DNA of 64,000 nucleotides from assembly GCF_024139115.2 (NCBI RefSeq), contig NC_085140.1:416714283-416778282 (forward strand). Direction: 5' to 3'. The position numbers were made by a program, and so were the translations under genes. The stretch is from Armigeres subalbatus. Lineage: Eukaryota; Arthropoda; Insecta; Diptera; Culicidae. Positions 1 through 10,000 of the stretch are shown in pieces; positions within the stretch are counted from its first letter, which is position 1; the number at the start of each line of letters is the position of its first letter. The notes below the pieces were generated by a model. It made no database searches, was not told where the DNA came from, and saw only the letters and a program-made list of their open reading frames with translations.

Positions 1-197
1 AAATCGCAGATTTCTGTGAAATTTCACTGAAATCTCAACAGCAGAACTGTTCGGTAAAAATTTTACAGATTTTTTGGTGGTTTTGACAGTTGAACAAAGG
101 AAAATACCGCAGAAAATCGGTGAAATAATTACCGAACAAATCTGCTGTTGAGATTTCGGTGAATTGAAGCAAAATTCACCGAAATCTGTGAAATGAT
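1..197. repeat. Foldback MITE, cut by window edge
   Basis: An imperfect inverted repeat. The stretch near 25-55 (with TGAAATCTCAACAGCAGA and GTTCGGTAA) is matched in reverse complement around 130-165 (TTACCGAAC, TCTGCTGTTGAGATTTC), and further ATTTCxGTGAA copies lie on both sides. No coding potential. The left end lies outside the window, so the target duplication cannot be judged. Confidence 0.6.
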
Positions 198-239
198 TTA
201 AGTGTGTACATTTGAGATGCAAGTGAAAGACAAATTTTC

Positions 240-1090
240 GGAGGACATATTTGGGATGAAACCGCGGCTTAGGAGTCTAGGGAATTCTTGAATGACCTGG
301 AAAGGAACGGCTCTTAGGGCATATTGAGCTCGGTTTAACAGATCATATAGGCAGTGGTGGAAATACTCGCTTCACGAGTAAGAAAAGAGTGTAATTGGGT
401 CTACAAAAAATGCCACACTCGCGCGAACCTACTGCCTACAATTTTCTGATGCTTGCTTTGTTCGCGAGTACGGGCAGAGCAAAGTAAAAAAGCAGGGCAG
501 TATTTTGTTGGGGAGTAAAAATCACGGTCGCGATTATTTGTGCTTATTTCGGTTATTCAATGGATAAATTTCACTTGTGATAAACACAATAACTATAAAC
601 AAAGGTGTTCTTGCTCGAACACCTCGAACATCCGTGATAAACATGTTCCGAAGTTGTTTTATGACATTTGGCAAATTAACCCGAATGATTCGCGAAGCTT
701 CACGAACATTTTTCGGGGTTCGTTTTTCTGTTTTCTCTGCGAGTAGTAGGTAGGCAAGAAAAAGGTAAAACAAGTGTTCGCGAGTATTTTGCATTGCCTA
801 CTCCTCGTTTTGTGAACAAGGTTCACAGATTTCCACCACTGCATATAGGGCATAAACCATTTTTAAAAAGAGATAACAGCCCTCCGGTCACGCGGGTAGA
901 CCTCAAGACCTATACTCCAGGGAGTTTTTGGGTGATCTGGAACGGAATTTGGTTCAATATATCAAATAGGGCATACACCATTATAAAAAAGAGATAACAT
1001 CTTTTTCGTTACGCTTGTAGACCTTAGGTCATTGGTTACGCGTGTAGACTCCAGGAAATTCTTGAATGACCTGGAATGGAACAATTGTTG
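240..1090. repeat. Degenerate ~110-bp tandem repeat, interrupted by a MITE
   Basis: Units share the order 'CATATAGGGCATAAACCAT ... AGAGATAACA ... GTAGACCT ... CCAGGGA.TT.TTGGGTGA.CTGGAA.GGAA'. Versions occur at about 250-351, 842-950 and 955-1090. The 490-bp hAT-type MITE at 352-841 interrupts the array; its 8-bp target duplication CATATAGG comes from the repeat unit itself. No protein is encoded. Confidence 0.6.
352..841 (+). mobile_element. hAT-type non-autonomous element (MITE), copy 1
   Basis: The element is 490 bp and ends in a perfect 13-bp terminal inverted repeat (TIR) CAGTGGTGGAAAT / ATTTCCACCACTG. It is flanked by an exact 8-bp target duplication CATATAGG at 344-351 and 842-849. 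The 8-bp duplication and CAGTG...CACTG ends are the hallmark of the hAT superfamily. The body has no transposase, so it would have to be moved in trans. A second copy of the family lies at 9480-9959 in the opposite orientation. Short open frames across it are not genes. Confidence 0.9.
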
Positions 1091-1420
1091 AAGGCAAATG
1101 ATGAATATAAAAAGCATCTACTTTGTTCTTTGGGTTTTTAAGAGTGCCTTCTTATAGGCTTACTTTTGGATGTCATATGTCAATAATGTTTCAAATTCTT
1201 TTTACGTCACGTGCCGTAAAAAGGAGGCCGTAAAACGAAGTGGCGTATAAAAAACTGCCGTAAAAAGAGGGTTGAGTGTATTATGTTCATGATTTTATAA
1301 AATAACAAATGATAAAATTTCATGTTTATGGGAACGGATTTGTTTCTGTGTAAAGCGAATGAACATATCAATTACACCCATTATTTAATTCACCTGTCAT
1401 ACGATGAATTTAGTACTAGG
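1091..1420. other. No gene seen
   Basis: AT-rich sequence. Near 1200-1270 there are repeated 'GCCGTAAAA' words like those in the TA-flanked MITEs at 29072 and 30801, so this may be an eroded relative of them. Nothing else is recognisable. Confidence 0.4.
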
Positions 1421-1603
1421 TATTCCATATAATTCCACCACGTTGTAATCTTTACAGATACGTATTTCGACCTCAACTGTAAGGCTGGTTTCAGTGTTTC
1501 GTACTTGACTCGACTTGGCCGACGAGACACTGAAGCCGGCCTTACAATTGAGTTGGAAATACGTATTTGTAAAGACTACAACGTGGTGGAATTAAATGGA
1601 ATA
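1421..1603. mobile_element. Palindromic MITE, 183 bp
   Basis: A near-perfect inverted repeat with arms of about 75 bp: TATTCCAT...AATTCCACCACGTTGTA on the left pairs with TACAACGTGGTGGAATT...ATGGAATA on the right, around a short loop near 1500-1520. The length, lack of ORF and full-length pairing fit a foldback MITE. A transcript through it would form a long hairpin. Confidence 0.8.
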
Positions 1604-2239
1604 CAGTGTTGACCCGATTTTGTCACACCCGATTTTATCACGTTTTCAACCAGATTTTATCACGTTTTCGACTCGAATTTTGAGTCCTTCTTTATATTTT
1701 CGTAAATAATACCGCAAACATCAATAATTTTCGTAAAATTTTACCGCCTGTTGTTTATTTTGAATGACTTCTGAGTATGGATACCGTTCACGCATTTTGC
1801 CTTTACAAGGCATACACTGATACATATTTGTGAAATGAAATGTAAAATTTAAAAAAATCCGATTTGTCACCTGTTATATTTTATTCCTATTTATTATCAT
1901 CAATAGAATAATAATTTCTTACTATTTAAATGTTTCTTTTTTCTTTCTTCTTTCAGGTACAGCGAGGTTTAAGTTTGTCATTGCAAACTATGATGATTTT
2001 ATGACTTACTAAACCCAGGGAGACGAGAATGTTTTCCACCCGAAATCAACCTGGACCTAGATCTATCATCCAGTTCTAAATGAACTAGGGTGGGTGTACC
2101 AATTGTCACCATACATAAGAACAACTATTTAAAAAAAAATAAGTAAAAGGCATGTGGGTGGACTTTATATATCAAGCGGAAGGGCACAATCAAATTTGTT
2201 ATTATCACTAAAATTGATTAATCCATAATAGGAACCCAT
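1604..2239. other. Non-coding stretch with a SINE-like fragment
   Basis: AT-rich sequence without a gene. At about 2003-2075 a short stretch (CCCAGGGAGACGAGAATGTT, then CCACCCGAAA) resembles the reverse complement of the Feilai-like SINE at about 30420-30600. I read it as a minus-strand SINE fragment. Confidence 0.4.
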
Positions 2240-2344
2240 GCACCAGTTGTGGCACTATTCTTAATTTTAGTTCCTTATTTGGCCAATCCCATTGTTTTCT
2301 TATGGGACTGGCCAAATTGGAACCACTAGTGCGACAACTGGTGC
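2240..2344. mobile_element. Small palindromic MITE
   Basis: A 105-bp inverted repeat: GCACCAGTTGTGGCACTA pairs with TAGTGCGACAACTGGTGC, and inner arms TTTGGCCAATCCCAT / ATGGGACTGGCCAAA enclose the short loop TGTTTTCTT. A partial repeat of the end motif (CACTAGTGCGACAACTGGTG) recurs near 2500-2520. Confidence 0.75.
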
Positions 2345-4222
2345 AAAGGACATCAAAAATTAAGCAAAATCAATTTTTACATTTATGCTTTCGCTTTGCT
2401 TGTTTGGGAGGAAATCAAAGGTGTTATCGTATCATTTGAATATGATTTATCGATATGAACTTGGTTTGCGGTGATTTGATTGTCCATTTGCATATAAAGC
2501 ACTAGTGCGACAACTGGTGCTATAGCCACAACTGGTACATCTAGCCTAAACAGCAAATGCATCATCATCGCTATGTATCTGGATTCTGGATTTATTTTTC
2601 AAACTCTAGTAGCTAAATGGGGGTTGAATATTGTTATTTAATATAATTCAGTATAATCGAAACTGCTCATATTCAATGATATAATTAATTCCGCTTTCAC
2701 TAATTTCTCATTTAATATCTGGCAAGTTCAAATAACATGTTGTTTCAATGGTTTATACTACTTTTTTCAAACGTCGTTTTTCAACTACCAGTAGAGACAA
2801 AAGGCCAAAAAAGTCGTTGTGGAATTCTAGCAGTGGAGAATCTTGTAAGTAAATATCCATAGTCAATAGTAATTTCAAACGAAAGACGAAACAAAGAAAG
2901 GAGATCTTAAACATCTCAACTTTTTTCAAACATGTTCTTGTCAGTAAACTATTCAACACCATTTGACAAATGTTGAACTGTCCAACACGAGCGATCCATT
3001 CCATAAAGTAGCATATGGATATTGATTATTGGTGCTTTGAGTAGAGGCTGTATCGGAAAATATGACTCAGCTGCCAGTTGTGGCCTGCTGCCATCGGAAA
3101 GCCCCGAAGCAGTAGCTTTTTGCTCTATACTGGTTGCGGCTGTTTTTGTGTTGTCGGTTGTTGTTGCGTACCAAGTCCCGTTTCATTGCACGTTTTTTTC
3201 TGCGTCTTCCCGGAAAGGACATTGACGTATACCAGCAGTGAGACAGACACCGCATGCTTCATTCGCCATCCTTGCATACATATACGTATTGCAGACTCGT
3301 CTACTAGATCTTGCAACGATCAACCACGGCCAAAGATGAACACGATTGGACGATGAAGACGACGTCGGACGGAGGGATAAGCGAGCTCTTTCTTTGTAAT
3401 GTTCCATAAAATATGGTCATCGTTCAGGCGGTTGCCAGTAATAATTGCATCATTAATTGTACGTTGTCACGCCAAAGATAAGTACGGGCCAAGTTGTTGC
3501 ACGATGGACGATGAATGGGGCGGAATAGCAATTGCGTTGACGCCTGATTGTCGTTATTGCTGACGACACTGATAGGATGGGGCGCAAATTGGATGCGGTT
3601 GTCTAAAGGAGCTGCGATGAAGAGTTAACCTAATCGATTGGAACAAAGACTGTGATTGGAAGGATTAGTTGGTGCGATACTCATCATGTAAAATAATCAG
3701 AAAAATAATAGAGTCAATCGACCAACAACCAACGATAATAAAAAAAACTCGTTCTGGTTTACTTTCAGATTCGACAATTGGAAGTTTGGATTATTTTGTA
3801 TCACGTTCAAATTATGACGGAAAATACGTTTTATTAAATTAATGATTTCGTGTGTGTTACTTCTACGTGAAGTTAAACGATTTACAATGATATGGAAATG
3901 CTAATATCATCTTCCAAACTTGGACGTACATGTTCATGATAGCATTAGAGGCGAAAGTATAGAATTGATAGTTCCGTTAGGATACGGCAGGCATGAAGAA
4001 TGTTTTTATAGAAGTCGATTTGAAAGCGAGCGGAGGGCAATATTTGTGATGGCACATATCGCACGACCTTCCTTCTGCCAAGCTCCCGTATGAAGGGGAG
4101 GAAGAATATCAGTGTGGAAGCTGATATATCTCCACTGGCAAAAGGAAGGTGGTTTGACTTGCTCATATGCCATCGCGTGCGGAAGGATTTGCTATCGACG
4201 AGTACTGTCCCCAAATTTCTAA
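2345..4222. other. No gene recognised
   Basis: AT-rich with a more balanced patch at 3020-3420. Overlapping short open frames on both strands in that patch show no domain or codon bias and start arbitrarily. Distant exons of a split gene cannot be excluded without transcript data, but nothing positive supports one. Confidence 0.35.
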
Positions 4223-4302
4223 TATGACATCAGCATTTAGTCGAATAGGATTTTTATTGTGCACAGTGCAATAAAATCTATTCGACCAAAATGTACGTCA
4301 TA
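4223..4302. repeat. 80-bp palindrome
   Basis: TATGAC...GTCGAATAGGATTTTTATTG pairs with CAATAAAATCTATTCGAC...GTCATA around the loop TGCACAGTGCA. It is probably a tiny foldback MITE. Confidence 0.65.
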
Positions 4303-5690
4303 AGATGATAACATCATATCATATTATTTAAATATTTGCTGTTTGCGACGGATAAGTAACAAAACAAATTGTTTATTCTTCATGAATTTCTTTATTGCAT
4401 TTCAACAATTGTGATTTTATGGTTATTAGATTCAAAACATGCATATATGAATCAGTTCTGATAAATGAAAGATACGACCCCCTCCAGTTATGGCGCCATC
4501 CTAGTGGTGTTACTGCATCACAAAAAGGCGTAATATTTTGACGACAGCTTCACAGCTGCGTCTTCTAAACCTCCAGCTGCCCGTGACTACCTACGGTCAT
4601 GTCGGCGAGATGAAAGAGAAGCCAGCGTTATCGTTTTGTTTTTGCGTTGACATTGATCGAACTACCTCATTATGTGAGCACTCTCCAAGTTCACTGCACG
4701 CTCGTCTCGATATAGACACGATGCGGAATTTCATTTCATGGGAAGCCACTCTAATTATTCAAATGCTGCAAATGAGCAATCTATCAATTTATTGTTATTA
4801 TTTCCTGAGTTCTAGCATCGTAATCTTCCGACTGGCAGTCGTTCTAAGAAACTGGCGCCTATCGAGGTGGATATTATTTTAATTAATTGACTAGCTCTTG
4901 ATTATAAATACTGCTGAATTTGGAATCGTTCTTTCAGCTTAGGTTAAAAATACGCATGCGAGAAGGATACGAAGATATAGAATAAGCAGGAAATCGTCGA
5001 TAATAACTGAATCATTTGTTCGACAACGCTCTTTTCTAAAAAAAAACTTATATAATAAAATGGCATCAAATCTTTTAAATTCTATGATATAGATTGATAG
5101 ACGGATTCCCTCGAAAGTTTAGTTATGTTTATATTTTTTATTAGGCTGAAATTCTGCATTTGCATTCAATAATGGTAAAAAAATTACCCTAAAAAAATTG
5201 AGCTGTTCAAAATATAAAATGGATTTTTTTTTAAATAAAACGAAAATAAAACTTAAAAATCGATTCTCTTACAAATGTAAGTGAGTTTTAGGAGAAGAAG
5301 AATCCTTGTCAGGCTTTCGGACAGGGATAACTTTAGTTGACTCGTAAAAATCCGCTTCATTGTCGCTCATGTGCGCAAAACTTGTCAATGTCACCAATCG
5401 TGCAAATAAATATCTGGATCTACATTTCGCGTATGGTCCAATACAATGGAGTCCCATACAGTTTGAGGGGCAAAGATTCGTTTCGTTGGTGTACTCATGG
5501 TACCCATGCTACAGTTTTTGACACTTCTGTAAGTTTAGCCACGAAGCGGTCCGTTAAGTGACCACTCAGAGGCAACTTCTTGTGTTCTTCTACAGAGTTC
5601 ATTAGGAATCATAGCGCAATCATTTTAACCAATATCCAAAATCCTCTTCTAGCTTAGTTCATCGTGTATAAAAATAAAGTTACACTTCGA
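4303..5690. other. No gene recognised
   Basis: AT-rich sequence. The longest frame (4538-4882, plus) has no recognisable domain, low-complexity residues and no coding bias, so I do not call it. Poly-A/T tracts are frequent. Confidence 0.35.
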
Positions 5691-5770
5691 TTGTTCAGTT
5701 CCCAAGAAGCAAGGACGGCCGGGAAGCAGCGCCTTGGGCTCTCACTCAGTAGACTCGAGTTCGATCCACA
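5691..5770 (+). repeat. tRNA-like fragment (possible SINE head)
   Basis: A GC-richer island in AT-rich DNA carries a B-box-like GAGTTCGATCC about 50 bp after a possible A-box region. No cloverleaf could be drawn with confidence. It could equally be chance; the call rests on one motif. Confidence 0.25.
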
Positions 5771-5933
5771 TGTTGAGCATTTTATTTTTATTTTTTAATC
5801 TCAACAACCAAACCGTAACGCATTAAGGGGACAACATTGGGGGACAACTAAAACGATATTGAATGATTTGTCAATAAAATAAGGGTACCCATAACCGCAA
5901 CCGAATTTTGCTGCCTTTTTGGGAATATGAGCA

Positions 5934-6746
5934 TTACAAATGCATAAATATAGCATTACAAATGCTTTTGTGGTCAGCTGCCCAAATGGAACTGCGTACC
6001 TGTTGCTCAACGTTATCTCCCTCATCGCAAATCCGAACCACCATTGCCAACGTTTTTATCTCTTTGATTTCTGTCGATTCATTGACTATTAATGAGAAAT
6101 TGTTTGTCTTCATCTTCGACACCAGTTCATCATGCTGCTCTTCTGCTAAAAACACCTCCAACAACTGCAGTTGCCTTCGCCCTCCCGAGTCTGAATTATG
6201 ATAATCCTTTAGATTTCGGATCAATTGTATGCAACACGTTGACAAGTTTGTGTCGACGGCGTTGAAGGAGATTTTGTTTTTGACCGCTCAAGTAGATATG
6301 TTCAACTCTGCCTGAGTTGACAAGTTCTCATCGAAATTCTGAGCGTTCACGAAAGTATCCAATTTAGCGTCATCGGAACTTACCACCTTTGAAGCAGCAA
6401 CCTGGTGGCGCTTGGTTTGCAAATTCTTTATCCAGGTTTGACTTCCTTCTACGTCTGACACTAAGCTTTTCAAGGCAAACCTTGCACCAAGCAAAACAAT
6501 CATCCATCTCATACTTTTCGAAGACTTGATACTTAGAATCGGGAATCCATTCAGCCTTATTTTTTTTTTGGTAGCTCTCGGTTTCTTTATATCTGGTTCT
6601 TTGTGCTCTTCGCCAATCACGTTCGTTAGTTTAATCGCTGAAACAAATACATGTGAGAGAGTTAGAAGCAGAGGGGTGTAAGTGACATTTTGGCCAAATT
6701 TGAGTTGACTACCGCTAAATAAATTGGTTTCTGATCTTTGCGGCAA
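5934..6746 (-). pseudogene. BED-finger / hAT-like transposase relic, N-terminal part
   Basis: Two segments in one minus-strand frame (6746-6288 and 6245-5934) are separated by an in-frame stop at 6288-6290. The first contains 'WIKNLQTKRHQVAASK', the H-x-H half of a BED zinc finger. The matching cysteine pair 'WCKVC' lies just upstream in another frame, so a frameshift sits near 6470. The second contains 'NNFSLIVNESTEIKEIKT' and 'LAMVVRICDEG', which resemble the start of the RNase-H-like catalytic domain in hAT-related transposases of the ZBED/DUF4371 type ('FS.I.DESTD'). The rest of the catalytic domain and the C-terminal dimerisation region are absent. Seen: motifs, stop and frameshift. Inferred: family membership. 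It is inactive. Confidence 0.6.
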
Positions 6747-7371
6747 TATGTTGATATAGTTTGTACGTTATCTGTTATAAATTTAAAAATCGTAGAAAAT
6801 TAGAATTTTTTTATTCTTCCATACAAAATGTATGAAACGAAAAAGTATTGAAAAACTTTGTACTCATTTTTCTCACAACTAAGTTTTTGTCACTTACCCC
6901 CTTTGCGTTTGACTCCCTCATTTATTTTCAATTGCCGTTCTCATGAGTAAATGTTGGGGCTTTGTTTAACCTTTAAGTGAATTTGGTTCCAAATCACCTA
7001 ACGCGTAACCCTGATACGACGGGCCTTCTAGCGTCAAGGAATTCTCTTCTGAAAATATAAAGTAGAAGCTCTTATTATTCTCCAAAAACGGTAACAGTAC
7101 ATTTAGCTACCTATGTGTACTTTTTTCAGTTGAGTAAAATAGTCCAAGAAAAGTATTGTTCAGTGATATCTCGAATTAATTGATTTTTTGTTTACGATGA
7201 ACAATCGCTTCATTAACAACAATACGGGTTGCAATTCAAATCAACTTCTTACTGCGTTTCACTCATACAGCTGTGACTTGTGGATTTGTTTTCAAACACG
7301 AGTGACTGCCACGTGACTGCAGCATGTGTTTGTGTTCGTAAAAGCTGTCATCAAAAAGATGTTATTTATAT
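6747..7371. other. No gene seen
   Basis: AT-rich non-coding sequence with no repeat structure that I could recognise. Confidence 0.35.
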
Positions 7372-7619
7372 TTATCTAGACAAGACCAAGATTTTTTTTT
7401 ATGTATACAGGTTATCTAGACAAGACCAAGATTTTTTTTATGTATACAGGTTATCCGACTTGTCAATATCCCCAACTCAGTCATCTTGAATTTTTGTATG
7501 GAATTTATGCTCGTTTGTCTACGTTTTGCACTGAAAATGTATGTTTCCCCCCCGCGCTGGTTATTCCCATCTACTGACGAAGTCGGATAACCTGTACATA
7601 AAAAAATGTTGGACAAGAC
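7372..7619. mobile_element. Inverted-repeat MITE with a 40-bp tandem duplication in its left arm
   Basis: The left arm 7419-7460 (GACAAGACCAAG...ATGTATACAGGTTATCCGACT) pairs with the right arm 7581-7619 (AGTCGGATAACCTGTACAT...GGACAAGAC). The outermost 40 bp of the left arm is present twice in tandem (starts at 7372 and 7412), with only a one-base T-run difference. No ORF of note. Confidence 0.65.
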
Positions 7620-9100
7620 ATTGGAGAGTGGCCATATATGTTACACGACTATTTGTTATTCACGTCAATGTAATTTACACCACTAGTTCCGCATTATGTA
7701 AATGAAAAATAATTTCTATTTTAAAAAATTTGTTTGGAATCGTCAAAATCTTTTTGAGAAATATCTGTAATCTGTACCGTATAGAATCTGTACCAAAATG
7801 TGTCAAAACCTGTACCTTTCTTAGATAATTCTGTATCTTACTATCGCCTGATACATTCCACACGGGTCCACGGGTGTGCGACCTTCAAGATCGGTAGGGT
7901 TACCAACTTCCATCTCACTGTACTGAAGAAATTTTTTGAACATTTTTTTGGGAAACTTATAATGAAGTATTAATAAGAAATCATGGAGAAAATCCTTGGG
8001 GTCAATAAGAAGGATGCCTAATAAAAGTTAAAAAAAAATCTCCGTGCTATTTTTGAAGAAAAGTGAAGTGTTGGAATAAAAAGAAACCTATTGTTTCTTT
8101 TATGAAATAACTGGAAGAACTGTCACGCAAAAATTTTCAAAAAACATACGAGTATGTTTAATCGTTCAGTGATAATCTATTAGAAAACAAAATTATGTCT
8201 AGCATGACTGCGGTCATCCTTCAATTGTTATGCATTTGTTGCACGCTGGACGAAGCTATTTTCTTCAGACATCTGCTAAAACATCCGATGAAAAATTTAG
8301 TACGGCTTTGTAATAATCGAGATGGAAAGTAAACAGGAGTAGCATTGCCCATCCAGAATCGAATTACTTGATTCGTAGGTTTTTACACTCGTATCGAAAA
8401 AACTGCGGCATTATGAATTTCGTTCGACTTCATCCAGTACAAGCTTTCGAACAGTGCCGTACTAGCTCATCGAGTATGTTCTGTCAAATGGAATGTAAAC
8501 AGAGAGAATTAGAGATAGCTGCCTCCGTGTTTAGTATGCTACCCGCTCGAGAGACAACCTTCAGCTAAAGTCACTAGGTATAAAGTCTGGCGGAGTAAAA
8601 ACTATGAGATTTTCCAATCAGAAAAATTCTTGTTAGATTTTGACAGCCCTTGAAAAAGTTCAATCTCTGACACGACTATTAGCTTTTATACTTAAGTTGC
8701 TTTCACAAAGCAAAAACACTTTTTCCACATTTTATTCGCGAAAAATCAAATAGAATGTTGTTCAACTAGTGAATCCCAGAACAAATTCCTTTGTACTTTG
8801 TAGGACTTTGTAGCTTTTTATATTTTTGGAATAATTTTCCAATATATTTATCAGCACTATCTCAATACACTTCATTGCTTCAAGCCCATTTGAAGCATCA
8901 TGTTCGATTGGATCCCGCAAATGACAGTTCGATTGGTGACCAGTCAGTGTCTTCGCCAGACTTTATATCTAATGACTTTACTTGTAGCATGTTGTCTGTT
9001 CGAAACGCATGCATTTAATTTATTCTGTAGCTATAAAAGCAATATTATTTATTGAGCAGTTGCAGTTGTTTTGTCAATTGAGATACCTTGAATTCAAAAG
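7620..9100. other. No gene recognised
   Basis: AT-rich sequence; short frames only, without domains or codon bias. Confidence 0.35.
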
Positions 9101-10000
9101 AGAATGAAAAAGTCTCTCACCCATCATCTCTGTATACATAACGACATGTAGCATACCGCGAGAGACTTTTTTTTTCGCAAGCTGCCATGATAAAGAACTT
9201 ATTCGTGAGGCTATAACTCATGATAATTTGTTTTGAAAAGCTCCAAATGCGGGGAGCACTGGTTCTGATGATGCATTTCAACTTGTTCTATACAGTTGTG
9301 CGGTCCCCAACACAAAATGAGCGAGAACAAAGCAAGAATCATCACTTCTCTGTGGAGGTTGCCCATCCGATTCTGTTTTATCGCGCTTGTATACAAGTTT
9401 GATAAATTTGTTATCATGGCTTGTTAAGATTCGGATCAGTTTTTGCCTTTTTTTATCGTTGTTTGTTATCTATTGAGAGCAGTGGTGGAAATCTGTGAAC
9501 CTTACTTACAAAACGAGAAGTAGGCAATGCAAAATACTCGCGAACATTTGTTTTGCCTTTTTCTTGCCTACCTACTACTCGCAGAGAAAACAAAAAAACG
9601 AACCCCGAAAAATGTTCGTGAAGCTTCGCGAGTCATTCGGGTTAATTTGCAAAAAGTCATAAAACAACCTCGGAACAGGTTTTTTCACGGATGTTCGAGC
9701 AAGAACACAATTGTTTATTGTTATTGTGTTTATGTCAAGTCAAATTTATCCATCGTATTCGAAGTAACCACAAATACTCGCGACCGTGATTTTTACTCCC
9801 GATCAAACTACTGCTCTGCTTTTTGTCTTTGCTCTGCCCGTACTCGCGAACAAAGCAAGTGCCAGAAAAATGCAGGTAGTAGGTTCGCGCGAGTGTGGCA
9901 TTTTTGGTAGGCCCATTTACACTCTTTTCTTACTCGTGAAGCGAGTATTTCCACCACTGATTGAGAGCGATTTCTTCAAACCCTGGCTGCTATCATTTTG
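9101..10000 (+). repeat. Diverged copy of a module also present at 49.6-50.85 kb
   Basis: Blocks here match the 10-kb repeat in the same order. 'TCTCTGTA.ATA....ATGTAGCATA.C..GAGAGA' (about 9125-9170) matches about 49625-49665. 'GCACTGGTTCTGATGATGCATTTCAAC' (about 9257) matches about 49755-49790. 'TTGTAT.CAAGTTTGATAAA.TTGTT' (about 9385) matches about 50725-50750. 'GAGCGATTTC' (about 9963) matches about 50814. The 480-bp hAT MITE at 9480-9959 is inserted between the last two blocks. Confidence 0.65.
9480..9959 (-). mobile_element. hAT-type non-autonomous element (MITE), copy 2
   Basis: A 480-bp element with the same 13-bp TIR CAGTGGTGGAAAT and the same internal sequence as 352-841, in the opposite orientation. 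It is flanked by a perfect 8-bp target duplication ATTGAGAG at 9472-9479 and 9960-9967. The homologous site at about 50805 lacks this element, which confirms the boundaries. Confidence 0.9.

Noticed and set aside
3022..3407. Coding exon in a balanced-composition patch
   Set aside because: Overlapping frames on both strands without similarity to known proteins; no convincing splice signals could be paired.
4223..4302. Rho-independent terminator
   Set aside because: Hairpin followed by no T run, and the sequence is eukaryotic; read as a tiny palindromic repeat.
4538..4882. 114-aa ORF as a gene
   Set aside because: No domain, no codon bias, AT-rich surroundings and no splice or promoter evidence.
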